From the NCBI RefSeq assembly GCF_031143425.1, contig NC_090439.1, positions 642,941,465 to 643,005,464 of the forward strand: DNA of 64,000 nucleotides, written 5' to 3'. Every line of letters starts with the position of its first letter. Positions within the stretch are counted from its first letter, which is position 1. Below the pieces are notes generated by a model. It saw nothing but the letters and a program-made list of their open reading frames with translations. It did not search any database and was not told where the DNA came from. Made by a program: the position numbers and the translations under genes. This DNA is from Pleurodeles waltl (taxonomy: Eukaryota; Chordata; Amphibia; Caudata; Salamandridae). Shown piece by piece: positions 11,149 to 21,288 of the stretch.

Positions 11149-13195
11149 CTATGAGATGGACGGGGTGGGGAGGTGTGGGAAACAGGTCAAGGGTGGACAG
11201 GAAAAGTTTTTTGGACACACTGGGACGGGTAGCTGGAGGGGGTTTGGGAGTGAAGGAAGAGGTTGTGGTTGTAGGAGGTGTTCGTTTGGTGACTTTGGGT
11301 GAAGGTGCGTGCGATGGAGGCTGTCGTGAGGTGGATGGCTGTTGGGTGGGTGTATGCCTGCGTTTGTGTATCTTGGGAGGGGGCGTCACAGACACACTGG
11401 GAGAGGACACAGGGGACGTGTGTATGGTAGTGGGGGTGGTGACTGCACGTGAGCGGGGTGTGGTGGTGGGTGTGCTGGAGAGGGACATAGTGGCTGTAGA
11501 TGTAGTGCATGCAGGTGTGAGTGTAGACGAGACTGGGAGGGAGGAGGGAGATGAGGAGGAGGGGGACACAGTGGAGGCAGTGGATGTTGGTGTGTCTGCA
11601 TGTGTGTGATGCTTGCGTGAGTGCCAGTGGGATGTGTGGTGCTTATGTTTGCCTGAGCTACCCTTGGGTGTTGACGTGTGTGCATGTTGGTCTGTAGGTG
11701 TGCTTGGGATAGGCTGAGGTACAGGGGATTGGGTCGGGTGGAGGAAGTTGGAGGGGGGAGGCTAGAGACAGGGACAATGGCTGCCATCAGTGCTGAGGCC
11801 AGAGTCTGAAAAGCTCGCTGAAGGGCCACCTGACCAGAATGAATGCCCTCCAGGAATGCATTTGTTTGTTGCAACTGCCTCTCTACACCCTGGATGGCAT
11901 TCAAAATGGTAGACTGCCCAACAGTGAGGTACCTGAGGAGGTCAATGGCCTCCTCACTGAGGGCAGCAGGGGTGACTGGGGCAGGGCCTGAGGTGCCTGG
12001 GACGAAGGTGATGCCCACCCTCCTGGGTGAGCGGGCACGGGGCAAAGGCTGAAGGGCTGCTGGGAGGTCGGTGCTGGTAGGGGGGGAGGCGGCTGTACCT
12101 ATAGATGCGGGGGCACAGATGTTGCCGCCACCACAAGGGAGCTCCCATCAGAAGACGAGTCCGTGTCGCTGGTCCCAGCTCCTGTCCCCGCCGTGGAGCT
12201 CCCCTCACCCTCCGTCCCACTGGTGAATTCAGACTCCGTAGTGTCGTCCTCCAGGGCCATGTGGGATGCAGCTCCCTCGTGCTCCGGTGCCACTGCTCCT
12301 CCACCTGATGATGCTAATGCACACAAGAACAGGGAGACCACAAAAAGGGGGGGGGAGACAGAAGAGAGACATGTTGAGTGCATTCATTACCGCTACCGTT
12401 GGCGGACACGACAGACACATAAGCCCCCTGCACTACGCTGCGCTCTTAGGCTCCACTGTTCAATTCCTGGGAAATGGCCTACAACGCTATGGACGACATC
12501 TGCACACATAGATGACACAGGAACTCGCCCTGGCCTAGGGAAACCCACAGCCCACCTCCCCCACCCAGACACCTCCACTGCGCGCAAAGTCAGCAGAATG
12601 AGAGTGTACTCACCCCCTTGTGTCTGCTGTGATGCCCTCAAGCGCCCATCCAACTCCGGGTAGGCCACCGCCAGGATCCGGAACATCAGGGGGGTCATGG
12701 TGCGACGGGCACCCCTCCCACGTTGAGAGGCCATCCCCAGCTGAGCCTCCGCCGTCTTCTTGCTCCAGCAGCGAATGTCCTCCCATCTTTTATGGCAGTG
12801 GGTGCTCCGTCTGTGGTAGACCCCCAGGGATCGGACGTCCTTCGCGATGGCACGCAAAATATATTTTTTCTGGTGGGAGCTGACCTACATGAAATGTACA
12901 GGGGAAAAAGAGAAGTTATTACCAACTGCACCGTCAAAGTGATTGGCCCCCATCCCTACCCTTGCCATGTGGCACATGCATTCACCGTCTTTCATGCACG
13001 CAGCAGTCTCCCCCCTTCCTTCTTACATCCAGCCCTCTCCACACAGGCATAGCCCATACAACATGCTCCCTGTGTACATACCTGTTTGTCTGGAGGACCG
13101 TAGAGTAGCGTGTACTGGGGGAGGACCCCATCCACAAGCTTCTCCAACTCCTCCGATGTGAAGGCAGAGGCCCTTTCCCCAGACACTCGAGCCAT
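11149..13195 (-). pseudogene. Second Myb/SANT-like gene of Harbinger A (exons 1-3)
   Basis: Exon 1 (13195-13082, 114 bp) starts MARVSGERASAFTSEELE and ends at a GTATGT donor. Exon 2 (12884-12614, 271 bp) follows an AG acceptor and contains HQKKYILRAIAKDV, RSTHCHKRWEDIR and QRGRGARRTMTP, ending at GTGAGT. Exon 3 starts at 12313 with an acidic Ser/Thr-rich stretch (TSDTDSSSDGSS) and then has a helical, coiled-coil-like region (AIDLLRYLTVGQSTI, VERQLQQTNAFLEG) before a long Thr/Ser/Pro/His-rich stretch. Exons 1+2 together form a Myb/SANT-like DNA-binding domain of the Myb_DNA-bind_5 kind. Copy B has exons 1 and 2 of exactly the same lengths and splice phases, which strongly supports the model. 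Exon 3 has frameshifts (for example around 12,110), and the Pro/Thr-rich portion may be partly intronic. Likely role: sequence-specific binding to transposon ends. It lies divergent from the transposase. Confidence 0.75.
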
Positions 13196-13663
13196 TGTCT
13201 CTTCCAGACCGAGGTCACAGCAGCACTTGCAGTGTAGGTCCTCTCCTGGCAAAGATCAGGTATGGAGTGATTGAACAGATAGAAAATGGCGGTCACGTCC
13301 GCGGCGGTGCGTACCGTCACCGCCGGCGCACATCATCATTGGCTCCTGGGACCCATAGGGTCCAATGTTAACCAATGCAGCATTGCGCTGCGGTCTTCAA
13401 CCGCCTACCGCGACGGTGTACAACGCCAGCGCAGTTACCTCACATCCCATCGTCCCACTTTAGAGGTCAGGCAGCCGCCATTTCAGGGGCCCACATGGCT
13501 TCATTTCCAACTGCGTCACACATACCTAGGCCTAGACTCAACACACATACAGGCCACCTTTTGTGTATGATTGGTGTTCTGGGTAAACTGTGGGTACGTA
13601 CCTCTGAGTTGGTTGACTCTGTGCTCGCTGTTGTCCTTCATAGGCACCGTCCGCTGGGACATG
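13196..13663. promoter_or_regulatory. Intergenic region between divergent Myb/SANT-2 and transposase genes (Harbinger A)
   Basis: This stretch of about 470 bp separates the start of the - strand Myb/SANT gene (13195) from the + strand transposase. It carries ACCGCC/GGCGG motifs (for example 'gcggcggtgcgtaccgtcaccgccggcg' split near 13,300-13,325, and 'accgcctaccgcgacggtg' near 13,400) like those at the element ends. A shared bidirectional promoter bound by the element's own Myb-like protein is a plausible but untested reading. Copy B keeps the motifs at 21,070-21,185. Confidence 0.45.
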
Positions 13664-14761
13664 TGAGGAGATGGCGGCATCCTCCGGTGTACCGACCATT
13701 GGTGGACCTGTCGACAATGGAGGAGCGACATGTCATAATCACATACAGGCTTGACCGTGCCACAATCCAGGAACTGTGTACCCAGTTAGAGCCAGACCTG
13801 ATGTCAGCAATCCGCCATCCCACAGGAATCCCCCTTCAAGTGCAGGTGCTGTCAGTGCTCCATTTCCTTGCAAGTGGGTCATAGCATCAGGGATGTCCCA
13901 GCCTATGTTTTCCAACGTATTGTCCAGAGTGTTGTCTGCCCTTCTGAAACACATGCAGAGCTACTTCGTTTTCCCTCAGATGGAGGATTTGCCTACAGTG
14001 AAAGATGATTTCTATGCCCTGGGACATATCCCCAACACCATAGGTGCCATTGATGGGACCCATGTGGCTTTGGTCCCCCCCCCCCACAGGAGTGAACAGG
14101 TGTACAGAAACCGGAAGAGTTATCATTCTATGAATGTACAGATGGTATGTTTGGCCGACCAGTACATCTCCCATGTGAATGCCAAGTTCCCTGGCTCAGT
14201 GCATGACGCCTACATCCTGCGGAATAGCAGCATCCCTTATGTGATGGGGCAACTCCAGTGGCACTGTGTGTGGCTATTAGGTGAGCACCTGGAGGCAAGT
14301 CAGTGGGAATGGTTGTCTGGGTCTGGGGTTACCCTACAGGTTAGTGAGTGTCTAATTCTTGTCCCTCACCATTTGCAGGTGACTCTGGTTGCCCCAACCT
14401 GTTATGGCTACTGACCCCAGTGAGTAATCCCAGGACAAGGGCAGAGGAACGCTACAATGAGGCCCATGGGCGAACTAGGAGGGGGATCGAGCGGTCCTTC
14501 GGCCTCCTGAAGGCCAGGTTCCAGTGCCTCCATATGACAGGTGGATCCCTATTCTACTCACCAAAGAAGGTGTGCCAGATCATCATGGCCTGCTGTATGC
14601 TTCATAACTTGGCATTGCGATGACAGGTGCCTTTTCTGCAGGAGGATGGTCCAGATGGCGGTGTCGTTGCAGCTGTGGAGCCTGTGGACAGTGAAGACGA
14701 GGAAGCAGAGGAAGAAGACATGAACAACAGGGACTCAGTGATCCAGCAATATTTCCAGTGA
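13664..14761 (+). pseudogene. HARBI1-like DDE transposase of Harbinger A
   Basis: The protein starts around RRWRHPPVYRPLVDL, followed by TIQELCTQLEPDL and HPTGIPLQVQVLSVLHFL. The catalytic core includes GAIDGTHVAL (first Asp codon 14052-14054), VHDAYILRNSSI (second Asp codon 14205-14207) and GIERSFGLLKARFQCL (Glu codon 14489-14491), the DDE_Tnp_4 signature of PIF/Harbinger. One intron is supported: exon 1 ends TGGCTATTAG at 14280 with GTGAGC following, and exon 2 begins at 14379 after 'ttgcag', joining into the family's WLLGDSG motif. Disruptions are a deletion of about 20 bp near 13,875 compared with copy B, which shifts the frame, and a CGA-to-TGA stop at 14621-14623 that removes the last ~45 residues (an acidic tail). 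The three catalytic residues are all present, so decay is recent. Confidence 0.88.
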
Positions 14762-15159
14762 GACACAGGTAAGAGTACAGACCTGCCTACTACATGTACT
14801 TAAACACTACTACCTCTCTACTGTCTGTCGTTTTCACCCAGTGTATGGTCACTGAGTTGTCACTTTCCCTTACGATTTCACTGATCTGGGTCCCACTGTG
14901 TGACATCTGCTTTGATTCCTCATGGACTTGAGCTGTGTGACATAGGTATGTTGACATTACAATTGAAAGAGCATTTTGTCACTGTAATTGAGGGGGTAGT
15001 GAAATAGTGAGGGGTGATGGCGGAGGAATGTCCATGGCAGAGTCCAGTCTATTAGTCTCACAGGTGCATTGCCCAAATGGGCATAGGAAGTGGAGCTGGG
15101 GCAGTTTAAGTATGGACAGGGTGACAAAGTGGGACAGTAGGATGACAATCAGGGTGGTC
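14762..15159. other. Convergent 3' flank between transposase and Myb/SANT-1 (Harbinger A)
   Basis: This stretch of about 400 bp lies between the stop of the transposase (+) and the stop of Myb/SANT-1 (-), so it holds the two 3' ends. No clear coding frame is present. Copy B contains the corresponding sequence at 19,233-19,710. Confidence 0.5.
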
Positions 15160-16673
15160 TCATTTCTTGGCGGGGGTCTTGGCATCGTGCTCTGTCTTTG
15201 TCCTGGATCTCAGGGACCATTTGCAGGGTGGTTCTCCCTCTGCAGGGGGTGGGGTGCTGGTGTGGTGGTCCTGTGGCGGTGCCTCCTGTCCACTATCGCC
15301 GGTGGAGGTGGTTCATCGTCCATGCTAGTGTCAGGGGCCCCTTGTAGTGCCACAGTGTCCCTCCTGGTGTTGAGAACTTCCTTCAGCACCCCTACAATGG
15401 TGCCCAGGGTGGAGCTGATGGTTCTGAGTTCCTCCCTGAAGCCCATATGCTGTTCCTCCTGCAGGCGCTGGGTCTCCTGGAACTTGGCCAGTACCGTTGC
15501 CATCGTCTCCTGGGAGTGGTGGTAGGCTCCCATGATGGAGGAGAGGGTCTCGTGGAGAGTGGGTTCCCTTGGCCTGTCCGCCCCCCTGTCGCACAGCAGC
15601 CCTCCCAGTTCCCCTGTGTTCCTGGGCCTCCGTCCCCTGGACCGTGTGCCCACTACCACTACCCCCAGGTCCCTGTTGTTGTTGAGGTGGTGGGTTATCC
15701 TGGGTTCCCTGTAGTGGTGGACACACAGCTGATTGAAGTGTCCTGGGGACGGAGGTATGGGCCCGCTGGGTGGGTGCTGTACTGGTGTTTCCAGAGGGGG
15801 GAAGGTCTGTGATGGCCTGTGCCAGTGTGAGGGGAACTGACTGTCCCGAGGTCCCCGATGGGCCGGGCTGGTCATCTAGATCCAGTTGGACAGAGGTGCT
15901 GTCATCACTGTGGGCCTCTTCTGTTGGTGGTGTGGACATGTGTGGACCCTCCTGTCCGGTGACGTTGGGTAGGGGTCCTGCAGGGGTATAAAAGGATGGT
16001 TATTACATCTATATGTGTCATGGTGTGCAATGGGTGGGTGACCGTGTACCCCAGTGCTTGCATTCCTGTGTGGGAGCTTGTGTGATGGTGGTTTAGGGGG
16101 TTGTATGGGTATGTGCAGTGGGCATGCTTTAGTGATGGGTGTCCATGCTTTGTTGTTGCTTGCAGGGCTTGGTGTTGGGATGGGTGGCTTGGGATGTTGG
16201 GACATATGTGAGGAGTTGGGGTGCTGGGGTGAGGGTGGGGGTATGTGATAGCATGCAGGTAGGGTGGGGGATGTAAGAGTTAAGATTTGACTTACCAGAG
16301 TCCATTCCTCCACCTACTCCTGCGAGGCCCTCAGGATGCAGAATCGCCAGACCTGCTCCTCCCATGTTGTTAGTTGTGGGGGAGGAGGTGGGGGTCCGCC
16401 GCCAGTGCACTGAACCGCCTGGTGGTGTCTTGAGACCATGGAACGCATCTTCCCCCGTAGGTCGTTCCACCTCTTCCTGATGTCCTCCCAATTTCTTGGG
16501 TGCTGTCCCACTGCGTTGATCCTGTCTACTATTCTTCGCCATAGCTCCATCTTCCTTGCAATTGAGGTGTGCTGCACCTGTGATCCGAATAGCTGTGTCT
16601 CTACCTGGACGATTTCCTCCACCATGACCCTGAGCTCCTCCTCCGAGAACCTGGGGTGTCTTTGCCGTGCCAT
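15160..16673 (-). pseudogene. First Myb/SANT-like gene of Harbinger A (two exons)
   Basis: Exon 1 (16673-16296) begins MARQRHPRFSEEELRVMVEE and continues IARKMELWRRIVDRINAVGQ and DIRKRWNDLRGKMRSM, a complete Myb/SANT-like domain of the NAIF1/Myb_DNA-bind_5 type, followed by a Pro-rich linker. The donor is CTCTG/GTAAG. Exon 2 (15977-15160), after 'cctgcag', starts LPNVTGQEG and holds an acidic/Ser region, a Pro/Gln-rich linker and a coiled-coil-like helix (LHETLSSIMGAYHHSQ, VLAKFQETQRLQEEQ). It ends in a basic segment before the stop at 15160-15162. The splice joins the correct phase in both copies. Copy A has a 1-bp deletion near the end of exon 1 and shifts in exon 2 (near 15,590 and 15,285). 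The coiled coil suggests self-association or a contact with the transposase; that is inference. Confidence 0.8.
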
Positions 16674-17256
16674 GGGGTGGTGGTGTAGGTGATGTGTGGG
16701 GTGGATTGTGTGGTGATAAGTATGCTGATATGTAGTAGTGTGTTGTGTGAGGTGCGTGGAAGTAGTGTGGGTGATGATGTTGTTCTTGCTGGTGGTGTCT
16801 CTCTCTGGCCTTCTCTCTGAATTTTTTGTCGTGGGGGTTTGTGGGTTATGTAGGTGTGTGTTTTATATTGTAATGGGTGTGTGGGAGTGGTGTGTGTATG
16901 TGTATCAGGTGTGTGTATTTCGAATTGTCCAATGTGGTAGTGTTTTGTAAATGTATGTGTATTTTGAGCGCAGCGGTGTGTACCGCCAATGGAATACCGC
17001 GGTTGAAAGACCGCCGCGTGGATTCGTGTGTCGTGATAGTGTGGGCGTATTTCTGTTGGCGTGACGGTGGAGGTTTTGTTTTCGCCAGTTCATCACTGAC
17101 CTTTGGTGTGGCGGACTTGTGTGGGTGCCTGAATTTTGGTGGATTCCGAAATGTGGGTCATAATAGCTGTGGCGGTTTTCCGCGGCCGCGGCGGTGTGTT
17201 GGTGGTCTTCTGCACGGCGGTAAGCGGCTTTTACCGCCAATGTTGTAATGACCGCC
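16674..17256. promoter_or_regulatory. 5' flank of Myb/SANT-1 and right terminus of Harbinger A
   Basis: A GT-rich tract (16.69-16.94 kb) precedes the gene on the - strand. The outer part from about 16,970 has many ACCGCC/GGCGGT motifs and ends in the inverted terminus 'accgccaatgttgtaatgaccgcc' (17233-17256). The short distance to the ATG suggests that the promoter of Myb/SANT-1 overlaps the subterminal binding region, which would allow autoregulation; this is inference. Confidence 0.6.
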
Positions 17257-17259
17257 TAA

Positions 17260-17398
17260 GTGTTTTTCATAGACTCTCTTTACCCTTGTCTGAAGCGTGG
17301 CCCACAGAATCGCTTGGCTTAGTGATGCAACAGAGTAGCAATAGTTCAGAGGTACTGTTGAGGATTTTTCGCAAAAGGGTCGGGTAGGCCGTAGATGT
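17260..17398. other. Spacer between the inverted Harbinger copies
   Basis: These roughly 140 bp of non-Harbinger sequence separate the intact right end of copy A from the truncated left end of copy B. They have no ORF and are presumably old flanking DNA. Confidence 0.6.
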
Positions 17399-17685
17399 TG
17401 AAACACAACCACATTGGACAATTCAAACTACACACACCTGATACACATACACACACCACACCCACACACCCAATCCAATATAAAACACACACCCACATTA
17501 CCCACAACCCCTTCAACAAAATGTTTGGAAGAAGCAGAGAGACAGAAAAGCAAAGACAACACCAGCATCCAGAGGCACACAACACCATCACTCATACACC
17601 ATCCACGCAAAAAACACCACACACCCCAACACATCATCCCACACATCACATCAACCATCACCTCACACATCACTCACACCACATC

Positions 17686-19232
17686 ATGGCACCTCAAAGA
17701 CACCCCAGGTTTTCTGAGGAGGAGCTCAGGTTCATGGTGGAGGAAATCATCCGGGTAGAGCCACAGTTATTCGGATCACAGGTGCAGCAGAAGTCCTTTG
17801 CTAGAAAGATGGAGCTATAGCAGAGAATTGTCGACAGGGTCAACGCAGTGGGACAGCATCCAAGAACACAGGATGACATCAGGAAGAGGTGGAACGACCT
17901 ACGGGGGAAGGTACGTTCTGTGGTATCCAGACACCAGGTAGCCGTACAGAGGACTGGCGGTGGACCCCCAGCTCCTCCCCCACAACTAACAACATGGAAG
18001 GCGCAAGTCTTGGCGATCATACATCCTGAGGGCCTCGCAGGAGTAGCAGGAGGACTGGACTCTGGTAAGTCAACTCTATACTATTATATGCCCCCCACCC
18101 TACCTGCATGCCATCACAAACCCCAACCCCTACCCTCACACCCATCACTCCACCACCTCACATATACCCCACTACCACAACCCACACATCCCAATACAAA
18201 GCCCGGCATGTTACACTAATGCTTTGACACCCATCACAGACCTGCATGGACACCCATCACCAAAGCATGTCCAAGGGAGAGACTCACCCAGGGCACAAAA
18301 TCACCACTCACACAAGGGCCAAGGCGATATTGCAAGCACAGTAGTAGAGGGAAGCACACCTATTGCACAAGATGGCACACACAGATACAATAACAATGCA
18401 TTTACACCCCAACAGGATCCCTACACAACGTCACCGGACAGGAGGTGCCAGCCATATCGAGGCCCCTCCCAGAAGAGGCCCACAGTAATGACAGCAGCTC
18501 TGCACGCCTGGATCAAGATGTCCATTAAGGACCTCTGGACAGTCGGTTTCCCTGCCACAGTCCCAAACCACCACAGAACCTCCACCCTCAGAAAACACCA
18601 CCACAGCACCCACCCAGCGGGCCCATGCCACTGTCCCCAGGACACGTCAATCAGCAGTGTGTCCACCACTACAGGGACCCCAGGCAACCCCACAAACCCA
18701 GGACAATCAGGTACCTGGGGTCATTGACAGTGGGCACACGGTTCAGGGGACAGAGTCACAGGATAACAGGGAAGCTGGGAGGACTACTGTGTGACGGCGG
18801 GAGGACAGGGCCAGGGAACCAACCCTCCATGAGGCACTATCACACATCATGGGAGCATACCACCATTCTCAGGAGACCATGGGCACGGTACTGGCCAAGT
18901 TTCAGGAGACCCAGCGGCTGCAGGAGGGACAATACCTGGGGATCATGAAGGACTTGAAGTCCATTAACACCACCCTGGTCACCATTGCAGGGGTGCTGGC
19001 AGACATGGCCAACACCATGAGGAAGACAGTGGCATACCACTGGGCCCCTGACACCAGCCCAAACAATGAACAGCCATCCACGTCCGCCGGAGCTAGTGGA
19101 CAGGAGGTCCCGCCACAGGACCAACAGGCCACCAGCACCCCACCCCCTGCAGAAGGAGAACCACCCCACAAACGGTCCCCGCGATCCAGGCAGAAGACAG
19201 AGAGCATTGCCAAGACCCCCGCCAGGAAATAA
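17686..19232 (+). pseudogene. First Myb/SANT-like gene of Harbinger B (two exons)
   Basis: Exon 1 (17686-18064, 379 bp) starts MAPQRHPRFSEEELRFMVEE and ends TCTG/GTAAGT. A TAG at 17818-17820 replaces the conserved Trp that follows KMEL in copy A. Exon 2 (18416-19232) follows 'ccccaacag'. Its first part has a stop near 18,537 and frameshifts, but from MGAYHHSQETMGTVLAKFQ (18849) to the end it is open. The C-terminus is basic (PPHKRSPRSRQ, KTPARK), a likely nuclear localisation segment. The exon 1 length differs by exactly the 1-bp deletion seen in A, so A and B together support the gene structure. Confidence 0.8.
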
Positions 19233-19710
19233 GACTCTCCTGATTGTCACCCTTCTGTCGCACTATGTCACCCTGTGCACCTTGAACTACCATTGCTCCA
19301 CTTCCTATGCCCCCTTGAACCATGCACCTGTGATACCAAGAGACTGGACTCTACCCTGGACATTCCTCCACCATCACCCCAGCCCCTTCCACTTACCCCT
19401 ATACACATTAGCCCATAAATAAACACCCTTGAATCACAAAACAACCTGGAGTCAGTCTGTACTTTCACAAATGTATAATTACAGCTTCTTCGACAAATAT
19501 CAATGTTAATGTTCATTTGCACATACCAATGTATGACAGTTGTTGGGCAGCAGTAAACATAGCAGAAGGCAGAATGAGGTACCCAGATGTGTGAAATGGA
19601 AAGCCAAAGTGAACTGTCAGGGTCCATACACAGAGGTTAAGAGGCTGACTTACACAATGTCCTACAGTAGTCAGATATGAGATGAGCAGTGCCAGTCTCT
19701 TACCTGTGTC
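19233..19710. other. Convergent 3' flank in Harbinger B
   Basis: This is the counterpart of 14,762-15,159 in copy A, between the stops of Myb/SANT-1 and the transposase. It contains 'cccataaataaacacc' near 19,410-19,428, a possible AATAAA polyadenylation signal for the + strand gene. No ORF. Confidence 0.5.
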
Positions 19711-20826
19711 TCACTGGAAGTACTGCATGATGATGTTGTTTCAGTTGTCAATATCTTATTCCTCTGCCTCCTCTTCCTCACTGAACACAGGCTCCACAGC
19801 TGCCACAATACCATCATCAGGCCCATCCTCATGCAGAAAAGGCATCTGGCGTCGCAAAGCCAGGTTGTGCAACATGCAGCATGCCACGATTATCTGGCAC
19901 ACCTTCTTCGGTGAGTAGTATAGGGAGCCACCTGTTAGATGGAGGCACCGGAATCTTGCCTTCTGGAGGCCGAAAGTCTGCTCCATAATACGCCTAGTTC
20001 ACCCATGTGCCTCATTGTAGCATTCCTCTGCCCTTGTCCTGGCATTCCTCACTGGAGTCAGTAGCCATGAGAGGCTGGGGTAACTAGAGTCACCTGCAAA
20101 TGTCGAGGGAAATCTGTTAGACACACACACTAACCTTTAGGGACTAACCCATACCCAGACACCTATTCATACTGTGTGGGGACCTTGGGCTCACCTATTA
20201 GCCACACATGGTGACTCTGGAGTTGGCCCATCACATAAAGGATGCTGCTATTCCTCAAAATGTAAGCGTCATGCACAGAGCCAGGATACTTGCCATTCTC
20301 ATGAGAGATATACTGGTCTGCCAAACACACCATCTGCACATTCATAGAATGGTAGCTTTTTCGATTTCTGTACACCTGTTCATTTCTGCGGGGGGCACAA
20401 ATGCCACATGTGTACCATCAATGGCACCAACTATGTTGGGGAGATGTCCAGGGCATAGAAGTCAGCTTTCACTGTGGGCAAATCCTCCACCTGGGGGAAA
20501 ACGATGTAGCTGCGCATGTGTTTCAGCGGGGCTGACAACACTCTGGTCAACACGTTAGAAAACACTGGCTGAGACATCCCTGATGCCATGGCCACTGTTG
20601 TTTGGAAGGAACCACTTGCCAGGAAATGGAGCACTGACAGGACCTGCACTAGAGGGGGAATACCTGTGGGATGGCGGATAGCTGACATCAGGTCAGGCTC
20701 CAATTGGACACACAGTTCTTGAATTGTGGCATGATCAAGTCTGTAGGTGATAATGATGTGTCTGGCTTCCATTGTCGACAGGTCTACCTGGGGTCTGTAC
20801 ACCGGAGGATGACGCCATCTCATCAT
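19711..20826 (-). pseudogene. HARBI1-like DDE transposase of Harbinger B
   Basis: Exon 1 (20826-20195) begins MMRWRHPPVYRPQVDLSTME and includes FLASGSFQTTVAMASGMSQP, a part deleted in copy A. It then has the first catalytic Asp (GAIDGTHVA) and the second in VHDAYILRNSSI. The donor is TAATAG/GTGAGC at 20195, and exon 2 starts at 20093 after 'tttgcag'. The Glu motif reads EQTFGLQKARFRCL, so the acidic residue is kept. The C-terminus is acidic (FSEEEEAEE). Stops (for example in the AHG-TRR region near 20,000) and frameshifts near 20,430 disable it. The start methionine here helps to define the N-terminus, which lacks an ATG in A. Confidence 0.85.
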
Positions 20827-21288
20827 CTGCCCAATGGATGTGCCCTATGGAGCTGAATGGTGAGCAGAGGGTCATGTACCACATAGGTTGCACAAGTGTT
20901 TTAGCAGTAATGTGAGTAAATCCGTGTGTCGCGCTGTCTGTCCGTATTTCTGCCCAAATGTGCTGTGACGCAGTTAGGTGCCATGCCATGTGCCATCCTG
21001 AAATGGCGGCTGCCTGACCTGTAAGGAGGGACAAGGGGAAATGAAGTAACTGCGCTGGTGTTGTGCAGCGTTGCGGTAGGCGGTCAAAGACCGCCACGCA
21101 ATTCAGCATTGGTTATCATTGGGCCCTATGGGTTCCTGGAGCCAATGACGATGTACGCTGGCGGTGACAGTACGCACCGCCGCGGACATGACCATCATTT
21201 TCTATTTGTTCACTCACTTGATACCTGACCTTCAACAGGAGAGGACCTACACTGCAAGTGCTGCTTTGACCTGTGTCTGGAAGCAACA

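Larger units (their letters stand above)
8902..17256 (+). mobile_element. PIF/Harbinger DNA transposon A, complete ends, 8.35 kb
   Basis: The left end 'ggtggtcattacaac' (8902) and the inverted right end 'ggcggtcattacaac' (17256 backwards) form 24-bp terminal inverted repeats with three mismatches. They are flanked by a direct TAA duplication (8899-8901 and 17257-17259), which is the usual PIF/Harbinger target. Between them lie a HARBI1-like DDE transposase on + (13.7-14.8 kb), one Myb/SANT-like gene on - near the right end (15.2-16.7 kb), a second Myb/SANT-like gene on - in the left half (about 10.1-13.2 kb), and minisatellites at 9.8-10.9 kb. A Harbinger with a transposase plus a Myb-like partner is a known arrangement and is expanded in newts; two different Myb/SANT genes in one element is less usual. 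All three genes have disruptions, so the copy itself looks inactive although it could still be cut in trans. Confidence 0.93.

Noticed and set aside
13664..16673. Host Myb or NAIF1/HARBI1 gene
   Set aside because: The genes lie inside TIR-bounded, TSD-flanked transposon copies with a second copy next door and many lesions; they are element genes, not the domesticated host genes.
17256..17399. A and B as one recent inverted duplication
   Set aside because: Divergence is substantial throughout, the tails differ completely in the middle of the last exon, and only A has TIRs with its own TAA duplication.
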